Source of the DNA: Clostridia bacterium
GTDB lineage: Bacteria > Bacillota > Clostridia > Oscillospirales > Acutalibacteraceae
Assembly (NCBI GenBank): GCA_017407705.1
Contig: JAFQWA010000019.1
Coordinates: forward strand, 1 to 59,561
DNA: 59,561 bases
Direction of reading: 5' to 3'
Part shown: positions 7,606 to 16,895 of the stretch, piece by piece
How the letters are laid out: each line of letters starts with the position of its first letter
Numbering within the stretch: position 1 is the first letter of the stretch
Translations under genes and position numbers: made by a program
Notes under the pieces: generated by a model
The model's database searches: none
What the model saw: the letters and a program-made list of their open reading frames with translations, nothing else
What the model was told of the DNA's origin: nothing

Positions 7606-10248
7606 ATGGCACGTCCAACTAATATATTGCCTGAGATTACACCGGATATGTCACCGATGATGCGTCAGTATGTTGAGATTAAAAAGCAGCATCTTGACAG
7701 TATTCTGTTTTTCAGATTAGGCGACTTTTATGAAATGTTTTATAACGATGCTGAGGTAGCCTCCGAAGAGCTTGACTTAGTTTTAACTAAACGTGCTAAC
7801 GGTGAGGAAGAAAAGGCACCTATGTGCGGTGTTCCTTACCACAGCTGTGAGGGTTATATTGCAAGACTTATTAAAAAGGGATACCGTGTTGCTATCTGTG
7901 AGCAGACCGAGGACCCTTCTAAAGCTAAAAAGATTGTAAAACGAGATGTTGTGAGGGTTATTACTCCCGGTACCGTAACAGAGGATTCCATGCTCGAGTC
8001 CGGCAGTAACAACTACCTTTGCACTCTGTTTTGCGATGAAAAAACTGCAGGATTATGCTTTGTGGACGTATCCACAGGTGAGCTGCATTTAACCGAGCTT
8101 TGCTCAGAGGATTTGCAGAGTGATATAGTAAATGAGCTGACCCGTTTTAGTCCTAAGGAAACACTTTTAAACCCTTATGCCGATAGTTTAACTGAGGTAA
8201 AGCGTTTGTTAAATAACGCAATTCATTCCCGTGTTGAAGTTATCCCGAATGAGGAATTTTGCAGTGATTATAATCGGGCTCAGGTATTAAGCCATTTTAA
8301 AGTCAGCAATTTTGAGGCTTTGGACGTACCTGAAAACGGCGTTGCAAAATATGCTTTGGCATTTGCAATTGCATTTTTGGTCGAAACCCAAAAGACTGAC
8401 CTTGCGGCTATCAACACAGTGGATTTTTATACTGAGCAGGAATTTATGCGTCTGGATATTTCTGCAAGAAACAACCTTGAGCTTACTGAAACTATGCGTT
8501 CCCACGACAAAAAAGGTTCACTTTTATGGGTTTTAGACCACACCAAAACTCCCATGGGAAAACGTTTGATGAAAAATTGGATCGAGCTGCCGTTGTTATC
8601 TCCCGCTAAAATCTCACGCAGACAAAACGCAGTGGCTGAGCTGGTGGCTAAATTAGAGGTTAGGGAAGAGCTGAACGAGGCTTTAAAAGAAATTAAAGAC
8701 TTAGAGCGTCTTATTACCCGTGTTTTATACGGCTCTGCAAATGCAAAAGAACTTAACGCATTAGCAGATACTTTAGAGCGTATGCCTGCTGTTAAGTCTA
8801 TTATTGCAAATATGAACTCATCAATGCTTAACGATATTTACAACAATATTGATGAGCTTTACGATATTTGCGGTCTTATCCGTGCTGCTATCTGCGATGA
8901 TCCGCCTTTCTCAGTCCGTGAGGGTGGCATTATCAGAAACGGCTACAACGAGGATGTTGACAGACTCCGCAGTGATATGTCGGGCGGTAAGGATATTGTT
9001 ACCGAATTAGAGCTTCGTGAACAGGAGCGTACCGGCGTTAAAAAACTTAAAATTAAGTATAACCGAGTTTTCGGATATTACATAGAAATCCCCAATTCCG
9101 CAGAGATAACCGAGCTGCCACCTGAATATATCAGACGTCAGACCTTGGCTAACTGCGAAAGATATATTACCGATGAGGTAAAGCAGCTTGAGAGCAGAAT
9201 TATCGGTGCTCAGGACAAACTTGTTGCCCTTGAATATGATATTTTTGTGGGTATCCGTCAGGCTGTTGCTCAGCAGATGGAGCGTGTTAAAAAGACCGCC
9301 GCTGCCGTGGCTCAGTTGGATGTTTTGTGGTCATTAAGCGTTAGCGCTGTGAGAAACGGATATGTTTGCCCCGATATTTTAGTTGACGGTAAAATCGAGA
9401 TAATCGAAGGCAGACACCCTGTTGTTGAGCTTATCTCAGGCTTTGCTTTTGTGCCTAACGACACTGTTATGGACACCGCTGATAACCGTTGTGCTATTAT
9501 TACCGGCCCGAATATGGCAGGTAAATCCACATATATGCGACAGACTGCTATTATAACACTTATGGCTCAGATCGGCTCATTTGTTCCTGCCAGATCTGCC
9601 AAGATAGGTATTGTTGATGCTATCTTTACAAGAGTCGGCGCATCGGACGATCTTTCTACCGGTCAATCCACGTTTATGGTGGAAATGAGTGAGGTCGCTA
9701 ATATTTTGAAATACGCTACCTCAAAAAGTCTGCTGATTATTGATGAGGTGGGCAGAGGTACCTCTACTTATGACGGTATGGCTATTGCAAGAGCAGTTTT
9801 GGAATATGCCGCCGATAAAAAGAAGTTGGGCGCTAAAACCTTGTTTGCTACCCATTATCACGAGTTGACATCCTTGGAGGATGAATTAAACGGTGTGAAA
9901 AATTACAGTATTGCCGCTAAAAAGCGTGGAGATGATATTATCTTCTTACGCAGAATAGTCCGTGGCGGCGCTGATGACAGCTACGGTATCGAGGTAGCAA
10001 AGTTGGCGGGTGTGCCAAACGATGTGGTGGTACGTGCTAAGAATATACTGAAATCCTTGGAGGCTGAAGGTGCAGTGCCTGTAAAGAGCGCTGTTGTAAC
10101 AGAGGATTATCAGCCCCAGATGTCCTTTGCATCTAATACATCTGATGAAATAACTCAGCGTCTTAAGACTTTGGACGTAAATACCCTTACTCCCATTGAA
10201 GCAATGCAAACTCTTTACGAGCTTGCTGATAAAGCAAAGAAAATGTAA
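7606..10248 (+). CDS. mutS: DNA mismatch repair ATPase MutS
   Basis: An 880-residue MutS1. The mismatch-reading Phe-X-Glu motif is in 'GDFYEMF' near residue 40. The Walker A loop 'GPNMAGKST' is near residue 633, followed by 'DDLSTGQSTFM', Walker B 'LLIIDEVGRGTST' and 'FATHYHEL'. The length matches bacterial MutS1 rather than the Smr-bearing MutS2. The ribosome binding site is AAAGGAGG. It recognises mispairs and recruits MutL, encoded just downstream. Confidence 0.98.
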   Translation: MARPTNILPEITPDMSPMMRQYVEIKKQHLDSILFFRLGDFYEMFYNDAEVASEELDLVLTKRANGEEEKAPMCGVPYHSCEGYIARLIKKGYRVAICEQTEDPSKAKKIVKRDVVRVITPGTVTEDSMLESGSNNYLCTLFCDEKTAGLCFVDVSTGELHLTELCSEDLQSDIVNELTRFSPKETLLNPYADSLTEVKRLLNNAIHSRVEVIPNEEFCSDYNRAQVLSHFKVSNFEALDVPENGVAKYALAFAIAFLVETQKTDLAAINTVDFYTEQEFMRLDISARNNLELTETMRSHDKKGSLLWVLDHTKTPMGKRLMKNWIELPLLSPAKISRRQNAVAELVAKLEVREELNEALKEIKDLERLITRVLYGSANAKELNALADTLERMPAVKSIIANMNSSMLNDIYNNIDELYDICGLIRAAICDDPPFSVREGGIIRNGYNEDVDRLRSDMSGGKDIVTELELREQERTGVKKLKIKYNRVFGYYIEIPNSAEITELPPEYIRRQTLANCERYITDEVKQLESRIIGAQDKLVALEYDIFVGIRQAVAQQMERVKKTAAAVAQLDVLWSLSVSAVRNGYVCPDILVDGKIEIIEGRHPVVELISGFAFVPNDTVMDTADNRCAIITGPNMAGKSTYMRQTAIITLMAQIGSFVPARSAKIGIVDAIFTRVGASDDLSTGQSTFMVEMSEVANILKYATSKSLLIIDEVGRGTSTYDGMAIARAVLEYAADKKKLGAKTLFATHYHELTSLEDELNGVKNYSIAAKKRGDDIIFLRRIVRGGADDSYGIEVAKLAGVPNDVVVRAKNILKSLEAEGAVPVKSAVVTEDYQPQMSFASNTSDEITQRLKTLDVNTLTPIEAMQTLYELADKAKKM

Positions 10249-10272
10249 CTAATATAAAAAGGAGGCGTGAAA

Positions 10273-12147
10273 ATGGCTAAGATAAACGTACTTGATAAGC
10301 ATACTGCTGAGCTTATTGCAGCAGGTGAAGTGGTGGAACGTCCTGCCTCTGCCATAAAAGAGCTTATTGAGAACAGTATTGACGCAGGTGCGTCTGCCAT
10401 TACTGTTGAGATAAAAAACGGCGGTAATACCTTTATGAGAATTACCGACAATGGTTGCGGTATTGAGCGTGATGACATTAAAAATGCCTTTTTACGCCAT
10501 GCTACCAGCAAAATTAAGACTGAAGATGATCTGAACCGTATCGAAACTTTAGGCTTCAGAGGTGAGGCGTTAGCCTCTATCTGTGCTGTTGCTAAGGTGG
10601 AGCTTTTAACCCGTACTGCTGACTGTGATATGGGCACTAAGTACGTTATCCACGGAGGTGAGGAAATCGAATTTGAAGACGCAGGTTGTGCTATAGGTAC
10701 AACTATCGTTGTCCGTGATTTGTTTTACAACACCCCTGCAAGAATGAAATTCCTTAAAAAAGACGTAACCGAGTCTAATGCTGTTACTGCAGTGGTTGAC
10801 AGAATTGCCTTATCCCACCCTGAGGTTTCCATTAAGCTTATCCGTGACGGTAAGCAGGTGTTGTTAACCCCTGGTGACGGTGTGCTGCGTTCAGCGGTAT
10901 TTTCGGTTTTAGGCAAAGAATTTGCCGATGGTCTTTTGCCCGTTGATTATGAAATGAACGGCGTTAAGGTAAGCGGATTTACCACCAAGCCTACTTATTC
11001 ACGTGCTAATCGCAATATGCAGTTTTTCTTTTTAAACGGCAGATATATCCGTACTAAAACAGTTATGGCTGCCTGTGAACAAGCCTATAAAAACGCAATT
11101 ATGGTGGGTAAATTCCCCGGATGCCTTCTTAATATAACCCTTGCGGCAGACGAGGTGGACGTTAACGTTCATCCCTCTAAAATAGAGGTGCGTTTTGCCG
11201 ATGAAAACAAGATTTTCAGTGCGGTTTATTATGCGGTAAAATCCGCTATAACTGCCGATACTACAAGAGTGCAGTTTGAGTCAAAACCCGATATTGCCAG
11301 GGAATACGTGGCACCTACTGAGCAGATTAAATTTACAAGTGTGCCCACTAAACCCCTGTCAACACCTTATATTCCTGAGCAAAAACCATACTCTCCGCCA
11401 CCTGCAAAGCCTTCATCCTATGCTATTGATTTTAACCGTGAGGATGTAGTTACTCAGAAGGTTGAAGATAGTGGATTTAAGGGCTATAATCAGCTTGATA
11501 TAATAGTCGAGGATGATGTTAAGGAGATTGCAAAAGCCCCTGAAAAGCCCGTTGTAGAGGAAATTACGCCTATTAAAGAAAAGGTACAGTTTAAGTATAT
11601 TGGTGAAGCCTTTGAAACCTATATTTTAGTTGAGTGTGACGGTAAGATCATTATGATTGACAAACACGCCGCCCACGAAAGAATTTTGTTTGAGAAAATC
11701 AAAGCAGATACCGAGCATCAGCCTCAAATGCTTATTGCTCCAATCTGTGTTAATCTTTCCGCTGAGGAATACGATGCCATTTTAACCAACTTAGATGAAA
11801 TCAACTCTACAGGCTTTGAAATTGAGGATTACGGCTCAAAGTCTATACTTGTCAGAGGCATTCCTATGGAACTTGACGGAGAAGATGCAAAAGCCCTTAT
11901 TATCGAGATAGCGGGTAAGCTTAACGATAAAATAAGACAAGCGACTCCCGAGTTTTTAGACTGGTTGTATCATTCGGTGGCTTGTCGTGCTGCCATAAAG
12001 GCGGGTAACCGCTCAACTGCTATGGAGCTGACCGCTTTGGCTGACGAGGTTTTAAATAATGATAACATCAGATACTGTCCTCACGGCAGACCCGTTGCAG
12101 CGGAAATGACACTTAGTGAAATAAAACGCAGATTTTCAAGGATATGA
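10273..12147 (+). CDS. mutL: DNA mismatch repair endonuclease MutL
   Basis: A 625-codon gene (624 residues) with the GHKL ATPase motifs at the N terminus: 'ELIENSIDAGA', 'DNGCGI' and 'TLGFRGEALASI'. The C-terminal domain carries the nicking-endonuclease motif 'DKHAAHERILFEK' and the zinc-site motif 'CPHGRPV', so this is a MutH-independent, latent-endonuclease MutL as expected outside enterobacteria. A linker rich in Pro and Lys joins the two halves. The ATG at 10273 sits seven bases after AGGAGG; an in-frame GTG at 10267 is too close to that site. Confidence 0.97.
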   Translation: MAKINVLDKHTAELIAAGEVVERPASAIKELIENSIDAGASAITVEIKNGGNTFMRITDNGCGIERDDIKNAFLRHATSKIKTEDDLNRIETLGFRGEALASICAVAKVELLTRTADCDMGTKYVIHGGEEIEFEDAGCAIGTTIVVRDLFYNTPARMKFLKKDVTESNAVTAVVDRIALSHPEVSIKLIRDGKQVLLTPGDGVLRSAVFSVLGKEFADGLLPVDYEMNGVKVSGFTTKPTYSRANRNMQFFFLNGRYIRTKTVMAACEQAYKNAIMVGKFPGCLLNITLAADEVDVNVHPSKIEVRFADENKIFSAVYYAVKSAITADTTRVQFESKPDIAREYVAPTEQIKFTSVPTKPLSTPYIPEQKPYSPPPAKPSSYAIDFNREDVVTQKVEDSGFKGYNQLDIIVEDDVKEIAKAPEKPVVEEITPIKEKVQFKYIGEAFETYILVECDGKIIMIDKHAAHERILFEKIKADTEHQPQMLIAPICVNLSAEEYDAILTNLDEINSTGFEIEDYGSKSILVRGIPMELDGEDAKALIIEIAGKLNDKIRQATPEFLDWLYHSVACRAAIKAGNRSTAMELTALADEVLNNDNIRYCPHGRPVAAEMTLSEIKRRFSRI

Positions 12148-12151
12148 GTTT

Positions 12152-13105
12152 ATGAATAAAAAAATACCTGTTATAGCGGTGGTTGGTCCCACTGCCTCGG
12201 GCAAGACTGCACTGGGTGTTCATTTGGCGAAAACCTTTAACGGTGAAGTCATTTCAGGCGACTCAATGCAGATATATAAAGAGCTGTCTGTTGCCACTGC
12301 AAAGCCCACAGTTGATGAAATGCAGGGCATACCTCATCACTTAATAGATATAAAATCCGTTAGTGAAGAGTTTTCCGTTGCCGACTACTCAGTTATGGCA
12401 AAAGAGGCTGTTGATGATATAATCAGCAGAGGAAAATTGCCTGTGATAGTTGGCGGTACGGGACTTTATATTGATTCATTTTTGAACAATATTGATTTTA
12501 GCGAAAACAACCATAATGACGAGATAAGAGCAAAAATCGTTGCCGAAATGGAGCAGTACGGTCCACAGTATATTTTAGATAAGCTGTATGAGATTGACGA
12601 GCCCTTTGCTAAGACCTTGCAGGTGGAGAACAAGCAACGTCTTATTCGTGCTTTGGAGATATGTTATACCACCGGTAAGACTGTTACCCAAAACCGTGTG
12701 GAGTCACGGAAAAATCCCTCACCATATAACCCTCTTTATATTGGTATAAATTATAAGGACAGACAGGTTTTATACGACAGAATCAACCTTCGTGTAGATA
12801 AAATGGTGGAGCAGGGAATTGTTGATGAAGCAAAAATGCTGTTTTCTGCTGCTGCGTCGAAAACCGCAGTACAGGCTATTGGTTGCAAGGAATTTAAGCC
12901 ATATTTAGACGGTAATGCACCCCTTGATGTTTGCATTGAGGATTTAAAAACCGATTCCCGTCGATATGCTAAGCGTCAGCTTACCTGGTTTAACAGAAAT
13001 GAGAATATAAATTGGATATATCCCGATGAAATAGGCATTGAAAATGTATTTTCTGCCGCTGAAAAAATAGTATTAGATTACTTAAAAGAGGTGAATGATA
13101 AATGA
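12152..13105 (+). CDS. miaA: tRNA dimethylallyltransferase MiaA
   Basis: A 317-residue enzyme that transfers a dimethylallyl group to A37 of tRNAs reading U-starting codons. The P-loop 'GPTASGKTALG' is at residues 10-20, followed by the substrate motifs 'SGDSMQIYKEL' and 'IPHHLID', then 'VGGTGLYID'. It starts five bases after mutL and overlaps the next gene by four bases (ATGA). Together with miaB upstream it completes the ms2i6A pathway in one transcription unit. Confidence 0.97.
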   Translation: MNKKIPVIAVVGPTASGKTALGVHLAKTFNGEVISGDSMQIYKELSVATAKPTVDEMQGIPHHLIDIKSVSEEFSVADYSVMAKEAVDDIISRGKLPVIVGGTGLYIDSFLNNIDFSENNHNDEIRAKIVAEMEQYGPQYILDKLYEIDEPFAKTLQVENKQRLIRALEICYTTGKTVTQNRVESRKNPSPYNPLYIGINYKDRQVLYDRINLRVDKMVEQGIVDEAKMLFSAAASKTAVQAIGCKEFKPYLDGNAPLDVCIEDLKTDSRRYAKRQLTWFNRNENINWIYPDEIGIENVFSAAEKIVLDYLKEVNDK

Positions 13106-14307
13106 AAAAAGGTACATCAAAAATATTACTCTCAATTTTCGGAGTAATTTTGATCGTTTTTATCTTTTATCACACCTTACGTCCTGCTTTTTCACCCGTT
13201 TCTACCGAAACTGCCTATCCCGTTACTGTAAGTGATACTATCAAAGCAGACGGTTTTGTTATCCGTGATGAAAAGACCGTTACTTCCGATAAAACCGGCA
13301 TAATGGTTTACAACGTGGATAACGGAGGTAAAGTGGCAAAAGGCTCAACTATTGTTGAATACTTTAATTCCGATGAGGACGTTAAACTCAAAAGCGAGAT
13401 AGAGCAGTTGGAAGAGAAAATTTCTCAGCTTAATGAACTGGATACCCAGAATGAGATACTTGCTGCAGATTTGGATATGATCTCATCTCAGATAAAGTCC
13501 AATCTTCTCAATATGCTTAATGATATTGACGTGGGCAATCTTTCAAAGGCTTCAAGCTATGAGAATAAACTGCTGTATTTGCTTAATCAAAATCAGCTTG
13601 CCACTAAACGTACTGAAAATTACAAGCAGCAGATTGCTGAATACACCGATAAGCTTAAGGACTTAAAGTCCAGATACACCCCGGGTAAAGATCAGCTTTA
13701 CAGCCAGTATTCAGGTTATTTTGTCAACTCGGCAGACGGTTATGAAACCGCTGTTTCTTATGATGATGTTAAGACCATTACCGTTGATAAAATAAACGAT
13801 ATAAAAAAGGCTGATGTTTCTAAAAACACAATCGGTAAGATTGTCAGTGAGCATCAGTGGTATATCGTTACTGTTATTGACCGTTCTCAGTCGTTGGACT
13901 TAAAGCTTACCGATACAGTTGATGTAAAACTGCCCTTATCCACTGCAAGTGAGATTGAGGCAACAGTTGAGGCACTTAACGTTGACCGTGCATCTGATAA
14001 AGTGGCAGTAGTTTTGTCCTGCGATAATATGAACCCTGAGCTTTCACTGATACGTAAACAGCCTATTGAGATAGTGCTTAGAAACTATAAGGGATTGCGT
14101 GTTAATTCCAAGGCTATCCGTATTGTTGACGGTAAAAAAGGCGTTTACGTTCAGCTGGGCAACATTGTAAAATTCAGAGAAATTGAAATTATCTACGCTT
14201 CTCAGGGCTTTGCTGTGGTCAAGTCTGATAACAGCTCAGGTCAGCTTAAGATTTATGACGAGGTTATCGTTAAAGGCAAGAATTTAGGCGGTGATACCGA
14301 TGGATGA
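13102..14307 (+). CDS. HlyD-family (biotin/lipoyl-like) membrane-anchored protein
   Basis: A 401-residue protein with one N-terminal membrane helix (about residues 8-28) and a large extracytoplasmic part. 'VITRDEK..'-type residues near position 50 begin a barrel-sandwich (lipoyl-like) domain containing 'NVDNGGKVAKGSTIVEYF'. A coiled coil follows (about 93-200), then a return to the beta domain. This is the layout of HlyD/MFP adaptor proteins, but no transporter gene is adjacent. It precedes ylmE and sepF, so a role at the division site or envelope is possible; that is inference from position. Confidence 0.75.
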   Translation: MKKGTSKILLSIFGVILIVFIFYHTLRPAFSPVSTETAYPVTVSDTIKADGFVIRDEKTVTSDKTGIMVYNVDNGGKVAKGSTIVEYFNSDEDVKLKSEIEQLEEKISQLNELDTQNEILAADLDMISSQIKSNLLNMLNDIDVGNLSKASSYENKLLYLLNQNQLATKRTENYKQQIAEYTDKLKDLKSRYTPGKDQLYSQYSGYFVNSADGYETAVSYDDVKTITVDKINDIKKADVSKNTIGKIVSEHQWYIVTVIDRSQSLDLKLTDTVDVKLPLSTASEIEATVEALNVDRASDKVAVVLSCDNMNPELSLIRKQPIEIVLRNYKGLRVNSKAIRIVDGKKGVYVQLGNIVKFREIEIIYASQGFAVVKSDNSSGQLKIYDEVIVKGKNLGGDTDG

Positions 14308-15016
14308 GTATATTTTAAAAAGAATAAAGGATTTTGACGAAAACTATAAAGTCGTTACCGAAAAGCTCAGTGAAGCCGCCGTTAAATCTGGTAGAGCACC
14401 TTCGGATATAACATTACTTGCCGCCACTAAAACCGTTGAAGTACCCGTTATAAATCACGCTTATGAAAGCGGCATTAAAGTAATGGGTGAAAACAGAGTA
14501 CAGGAGTTTTTATCCAAGGAAAATGAACTGGCCCAAGGACTCCGCCGTCAGTTTATCGGAACCTTGCAAACCAATAAGGTAAGGCAGATAGTGGGTAAGG
14601 TGGAGCTTATTCAGTCTGTTGATTCAATTAAACTTGCTAACGAGATTGCAAAGCAGAGTATTGCAAGGAATATAGTTACAAATGTGCTTGTGGAGATAAA
14701 TATCGGCAAAGAAGAAAGTAAAAGCGGTATAAATGAAGAAAATTTAGATGAATTTTTGTGTCAGTTATCAACAATTGAGGGCATTTTTGTTAAGGGATTG
14801 ATGACTTTGGGTCCTGTTAATGATGAACTTACACAAAAAATTGCATATTTTGATAAAATGCAGAAACTGTTTATTGACAACAAGGCAAAAAAAGTAGATA
14901 ATATATCTATGGATATTTTATCTATGGGAATGTCACATGATTTTGACATTGCTATTTTACACGGAGCAAATATGGTCCGTGTAGGTACATCACTTTTTGG
15001 CAGTAGAATATATTAA
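14300..15016 (+). CDS. ylmE: PLP homeostasis protein (YggS/YlmE/PROSC family)
   Basis: A 238-residue alanine racemase N-terminal-like PLP-binding protein that keeps vitamin B6 and some amino-acid pools balanced; no catalytic reaction is established for the family. Family segments are 'ITLLAATKTVEV' with the PLP lysine, 'GENRVQEFLSK', 'FIGTLQTNK', 'LVEINIGKEESKSG' and the C-terminal 'SMGMSHDFDIAILHGANMVRVGTSLFG' region. The ATG at 14300 overlaps the end of the HlyD-like gene by eight bases. It precedes sepF, as in Bacillus. Confidence 0.93.
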   Translation: MDEYILKRIKDFDENYKVVTEKLSEAAVKSGRAPSDITLLAATKTVEVPVINHAYESGIKVMGENRVQEFLSKENELAQGLRRQFIGTLQTNKVRQIVGKVELIQSVDSIKLANEIAKQSIARNIVTNVLVEINIGKEESKSGINEENLDEFLCQLSTIEGIFVKGLMTLGPVNDELTQKIAYFDKMQKLFIDNKAKKVDNISMDILSMGMSHDFDIAILHGANMVRVGTSLFGSRIY

Positions 15017-15037
15017 TTTTTAGGAGTGTTATAGATT

Positions 15038-15496
15038 ATGGGATTTATGGACAAAATTAAAAACATGATGACCGTGCCGGACGAAGAAGGCTACGAGGAT
15101 ACTCAGCCCGAAGTAGATTTCTCAAACAACTACTCATCTACCGGTGATGATGTTTATTCCTCATCTACTACTTATGCAGAGGCAAAGCGTAATAAGGTTG
15201 TTAATATCCACGCTACAACTCAGCTTCAGGTAGTGCTTGTAAAACCCGATACCTTCCAGGACGCTACTTCAATTGCTGATCATTTGAATAACAAGCGTAC
15301 TGTTGTACTTAACCTTGAATCTACAAACCGTGAGATTTCACGTCGCTTGGTTGACTTTTTAAGCGGTGTTGCTTATGCAAACAAGGGTCAGCTCAAACGT
15401 GTTGCAAACAGCACATTTATCATCACTCCCTTTAATGTTGACATTATGGGTGACGTGCTGCTTGACGAGTTGGAGAACAGCGGTCTGTATATCTAA
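15038..15496 (+). CDS. sepF: Cell division protein SepF
   Basis: A 152-residue SepF, which tethers FtsZ filaments to the membrane. The N terminus 'MGFMDKIKNMM' can form the short amphipathic membrane anchor. An acidic, Ser-rich linker follows, and then the SepF domain from about residue 65 ('LVKPDTFQDATSIADHL', 'RRLVDFLSGVAYA'), ending in 'NSTFIITPFNVDI'. The gene lies between ylmE and ylmH, as in Gram-positive division clusters, and its TAA overlaps the next ATG by one base. Confidence 0.95.
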   Translation: MGFMDKIKNMMTVPDEEGYEDTQPEVDFSNNYSSTGDDVYSSSTTYAEAKRNKVVNIHATTQLQVVLVKPDTFQDATSIADHLNNKRTVVLNLESTNREISRRLVDFLSGVAYANKGQLKRVANSTFIITPFNVDIMGDVLLDELENSGLYI

Positions 15497-16236
15497 TGGA
15501 CAGTAACGATCAACTGCTGATAGCCAAAATAAAGGATGCTGCAGAGCTTTGTAATAGCAGGAACGTTCCTAAGTTCATTGGTTTTTTAAACGCCCATGAG
15601 CTTTCAGTTGCAAAGACCTGCATATCCTCATATAAGCATTGCATTTTCGGCGGATTTGAATTTGCCGAACGTGTTATGCTGTGCTTTTTGCCTGATTGGG
15701 CAGATGAAACCGATGTGGATTTTCCCATTGTACCCATTACGTTAAGCTACCGTGAGAGGGATGAACTTTCCCACCGTGACTTTTTGGGCACATTTATGTC
15801 TTTTGGTATAACAAGAGATAAAATAGGGGATATTCTAATTGAAAAGGGCAGAGCAGTTGCGTTTATTCATAAGGATATAATAAATTACGTCACAACTCAG
15901 CTTGAAAAAGTAGGCGGTGTGGGTGTTAAACTCAAAATTGGGTTTGATGATCCGTTGCCTTACTCATCAAGCTTTGAGAATATCCGCGGTACAGTCGCCT
16001 CTAACAGACTGGACTGTATTGTGGCGGAGTTGTGTAATTTCAGCAGAGATAAATCGGCGCTTGTTATTACTTCAGGCAAGGTTTTTGTGGATTCTGCTGA
16101 GTGTCTTAATATTTCTAAGCGGATAGAAAACGGTGCTGAGATAACCGTAAGGGGCTTTGGCAAGTTTATTATTGATTCCGTGGATGACGTTACGAGAAAG
16201 GGTAGGTATGTTTTACTTGCCCGTAAAAGAGTGTAA
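15496..16236 (+). CDS. ylmH: YlmH-type S4 RNA-binding protein
   Basis: A 246-residue protein with the C-terminal S4 fold of YlmH ('LDCIVAELCNFSRDKSALVI', 'GKVFVDSAECLNISKRIENG', 'DVTRKGRY'). In Bacillus, YlmH binds ribosomes and helps rescue stalled ones; it also lies in the division cluster. Start and stop of sepF and ylmH overlap (TAATG), which shows translational coupling. The N-terminal domain matches the YlmH family in length, with no signal peptide. Confidence 0.9.
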   Translation: MDSNDQLLIAKIKDAAELCNSRNVPKFIGFLNAHELSVAKTCISSYKHCIFGGFEFAERVMLCFLPDWADETDVDFPIVPITLSYRERDELSHRDFLGTFMSFGITRDKIGDILIEKGRAVAFIHKDIINYVTTQLEKVGGVGVKLKIGFDDPLPYSSSFENIRGTVASNRLDCIVAELCNFSRDKSALVITSGKVFVDSAECLNISKRIENGAEITVRGFGKFIIDSVDDVTRKGRYVLLARKRV

Positions 16237-16255
16237 AACAGAAAGGATGGTCACT

Positions 16256-16885
16256 ATGCTTACTGCTGAACAGATCAGAAATACAGAATTTCAGAAAGTG
16301 GGATTTAACGGCTACAAATCCAGCGACGTTGATTTCTTCCTTGAAGAGGTTGCTGAGTCTTTAGAGATGGCGACCCGTCAGAACGAAGATTTAATACAGA
16401 AAATTCAAATTTTGGCCGAAAATATTGAGGAATACAGAGCTGCAGAGGACTCTGTTAAATCTGCTATTTTAAACGCACAAAAAACAGGTGATGCTATCCT
16501 TAGAGAGGCTAATGATAAGGCTCAGGCTATTGCTGATGAGATGTTGGCTGACGCTAAACAGAAGGTACAGCAGGCTGAGATTGCTTCACAGAAAATGATT
16601 GACGAAGCAACAGTTAAGTCAAGAGATATGCTGGATGAAGCAACAATTAAGTCAAAAGAGATTGTGGTTGAGGCTGAGGCTAAGGCCGCTGCGTTGGTTG
16701 CTGATACAGAAAAGAAATTAGGACAGCAGCTTATCACATATAATTATATTAAAGACGAAATCAAGAACTTTAAAGAAACTGTTCTTGACAGCTATAAAAA
16801 GCATATTGACCTGATTATGAATACTCAGGTTGTTAATAAAAATATTGAAGGCATGGATGCCAAGTTTAATTCCGAGAACGAATAA
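16256..16885 (+). CDS. divIVA: DivIVA-domain cell pole/division protein
   Basis: A 209-residue DivIVA family protein. The N terminus has the family lipid-binding domain ('RNTEFQKVGFNGYKSSDVDFFLEEV'), and the rest is a long Ala/Glu/Lys-rich coiled coil (about residues 40-190) with an 11-residue period. A tandem near-copy 'DEATVKSRDML'/'DEATIKSKEIV' is visible in both protein and DNA. The ATG at 16256 has GAAAGGATGG just upstream; longer in-frame extensions run through the ylmH gene. It marks poles and septa and recruits partners. Confidence 0.93.
   Translation: MLTAEQIRNTEFQKVGFNGYKSSDVDFFLEEVAESLEMATRQNEDLIQKIQILAENIEEYRAAEDSVKSAILNAQKTGDAILREANDKAQAIADEMLADAKQKVQQAEIASQKMIDEATVKSRDMLDEATIKSKEIVVEAEAKAAALVADTEKKLGQQLITYNYIKDEIKNFKETVLDSYKKHIDLIMNTQVVNKNIEGMDAKFNSENE
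16601..16666 (+). repeat. Tandem 33-base imperfect repeat inside divIVA
   Basis: Two copies, 16601-16633 and 16634-16666, each coding an 11-residue unit beginning Asp-Glu-Ala-Thr. They keep the reading frame and the coiled-coil period, so they look like a recent in-frame duplication of one hendecad. Confidence 0.7.
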
Positions 16886-16895
16886 GGGGAGAATT

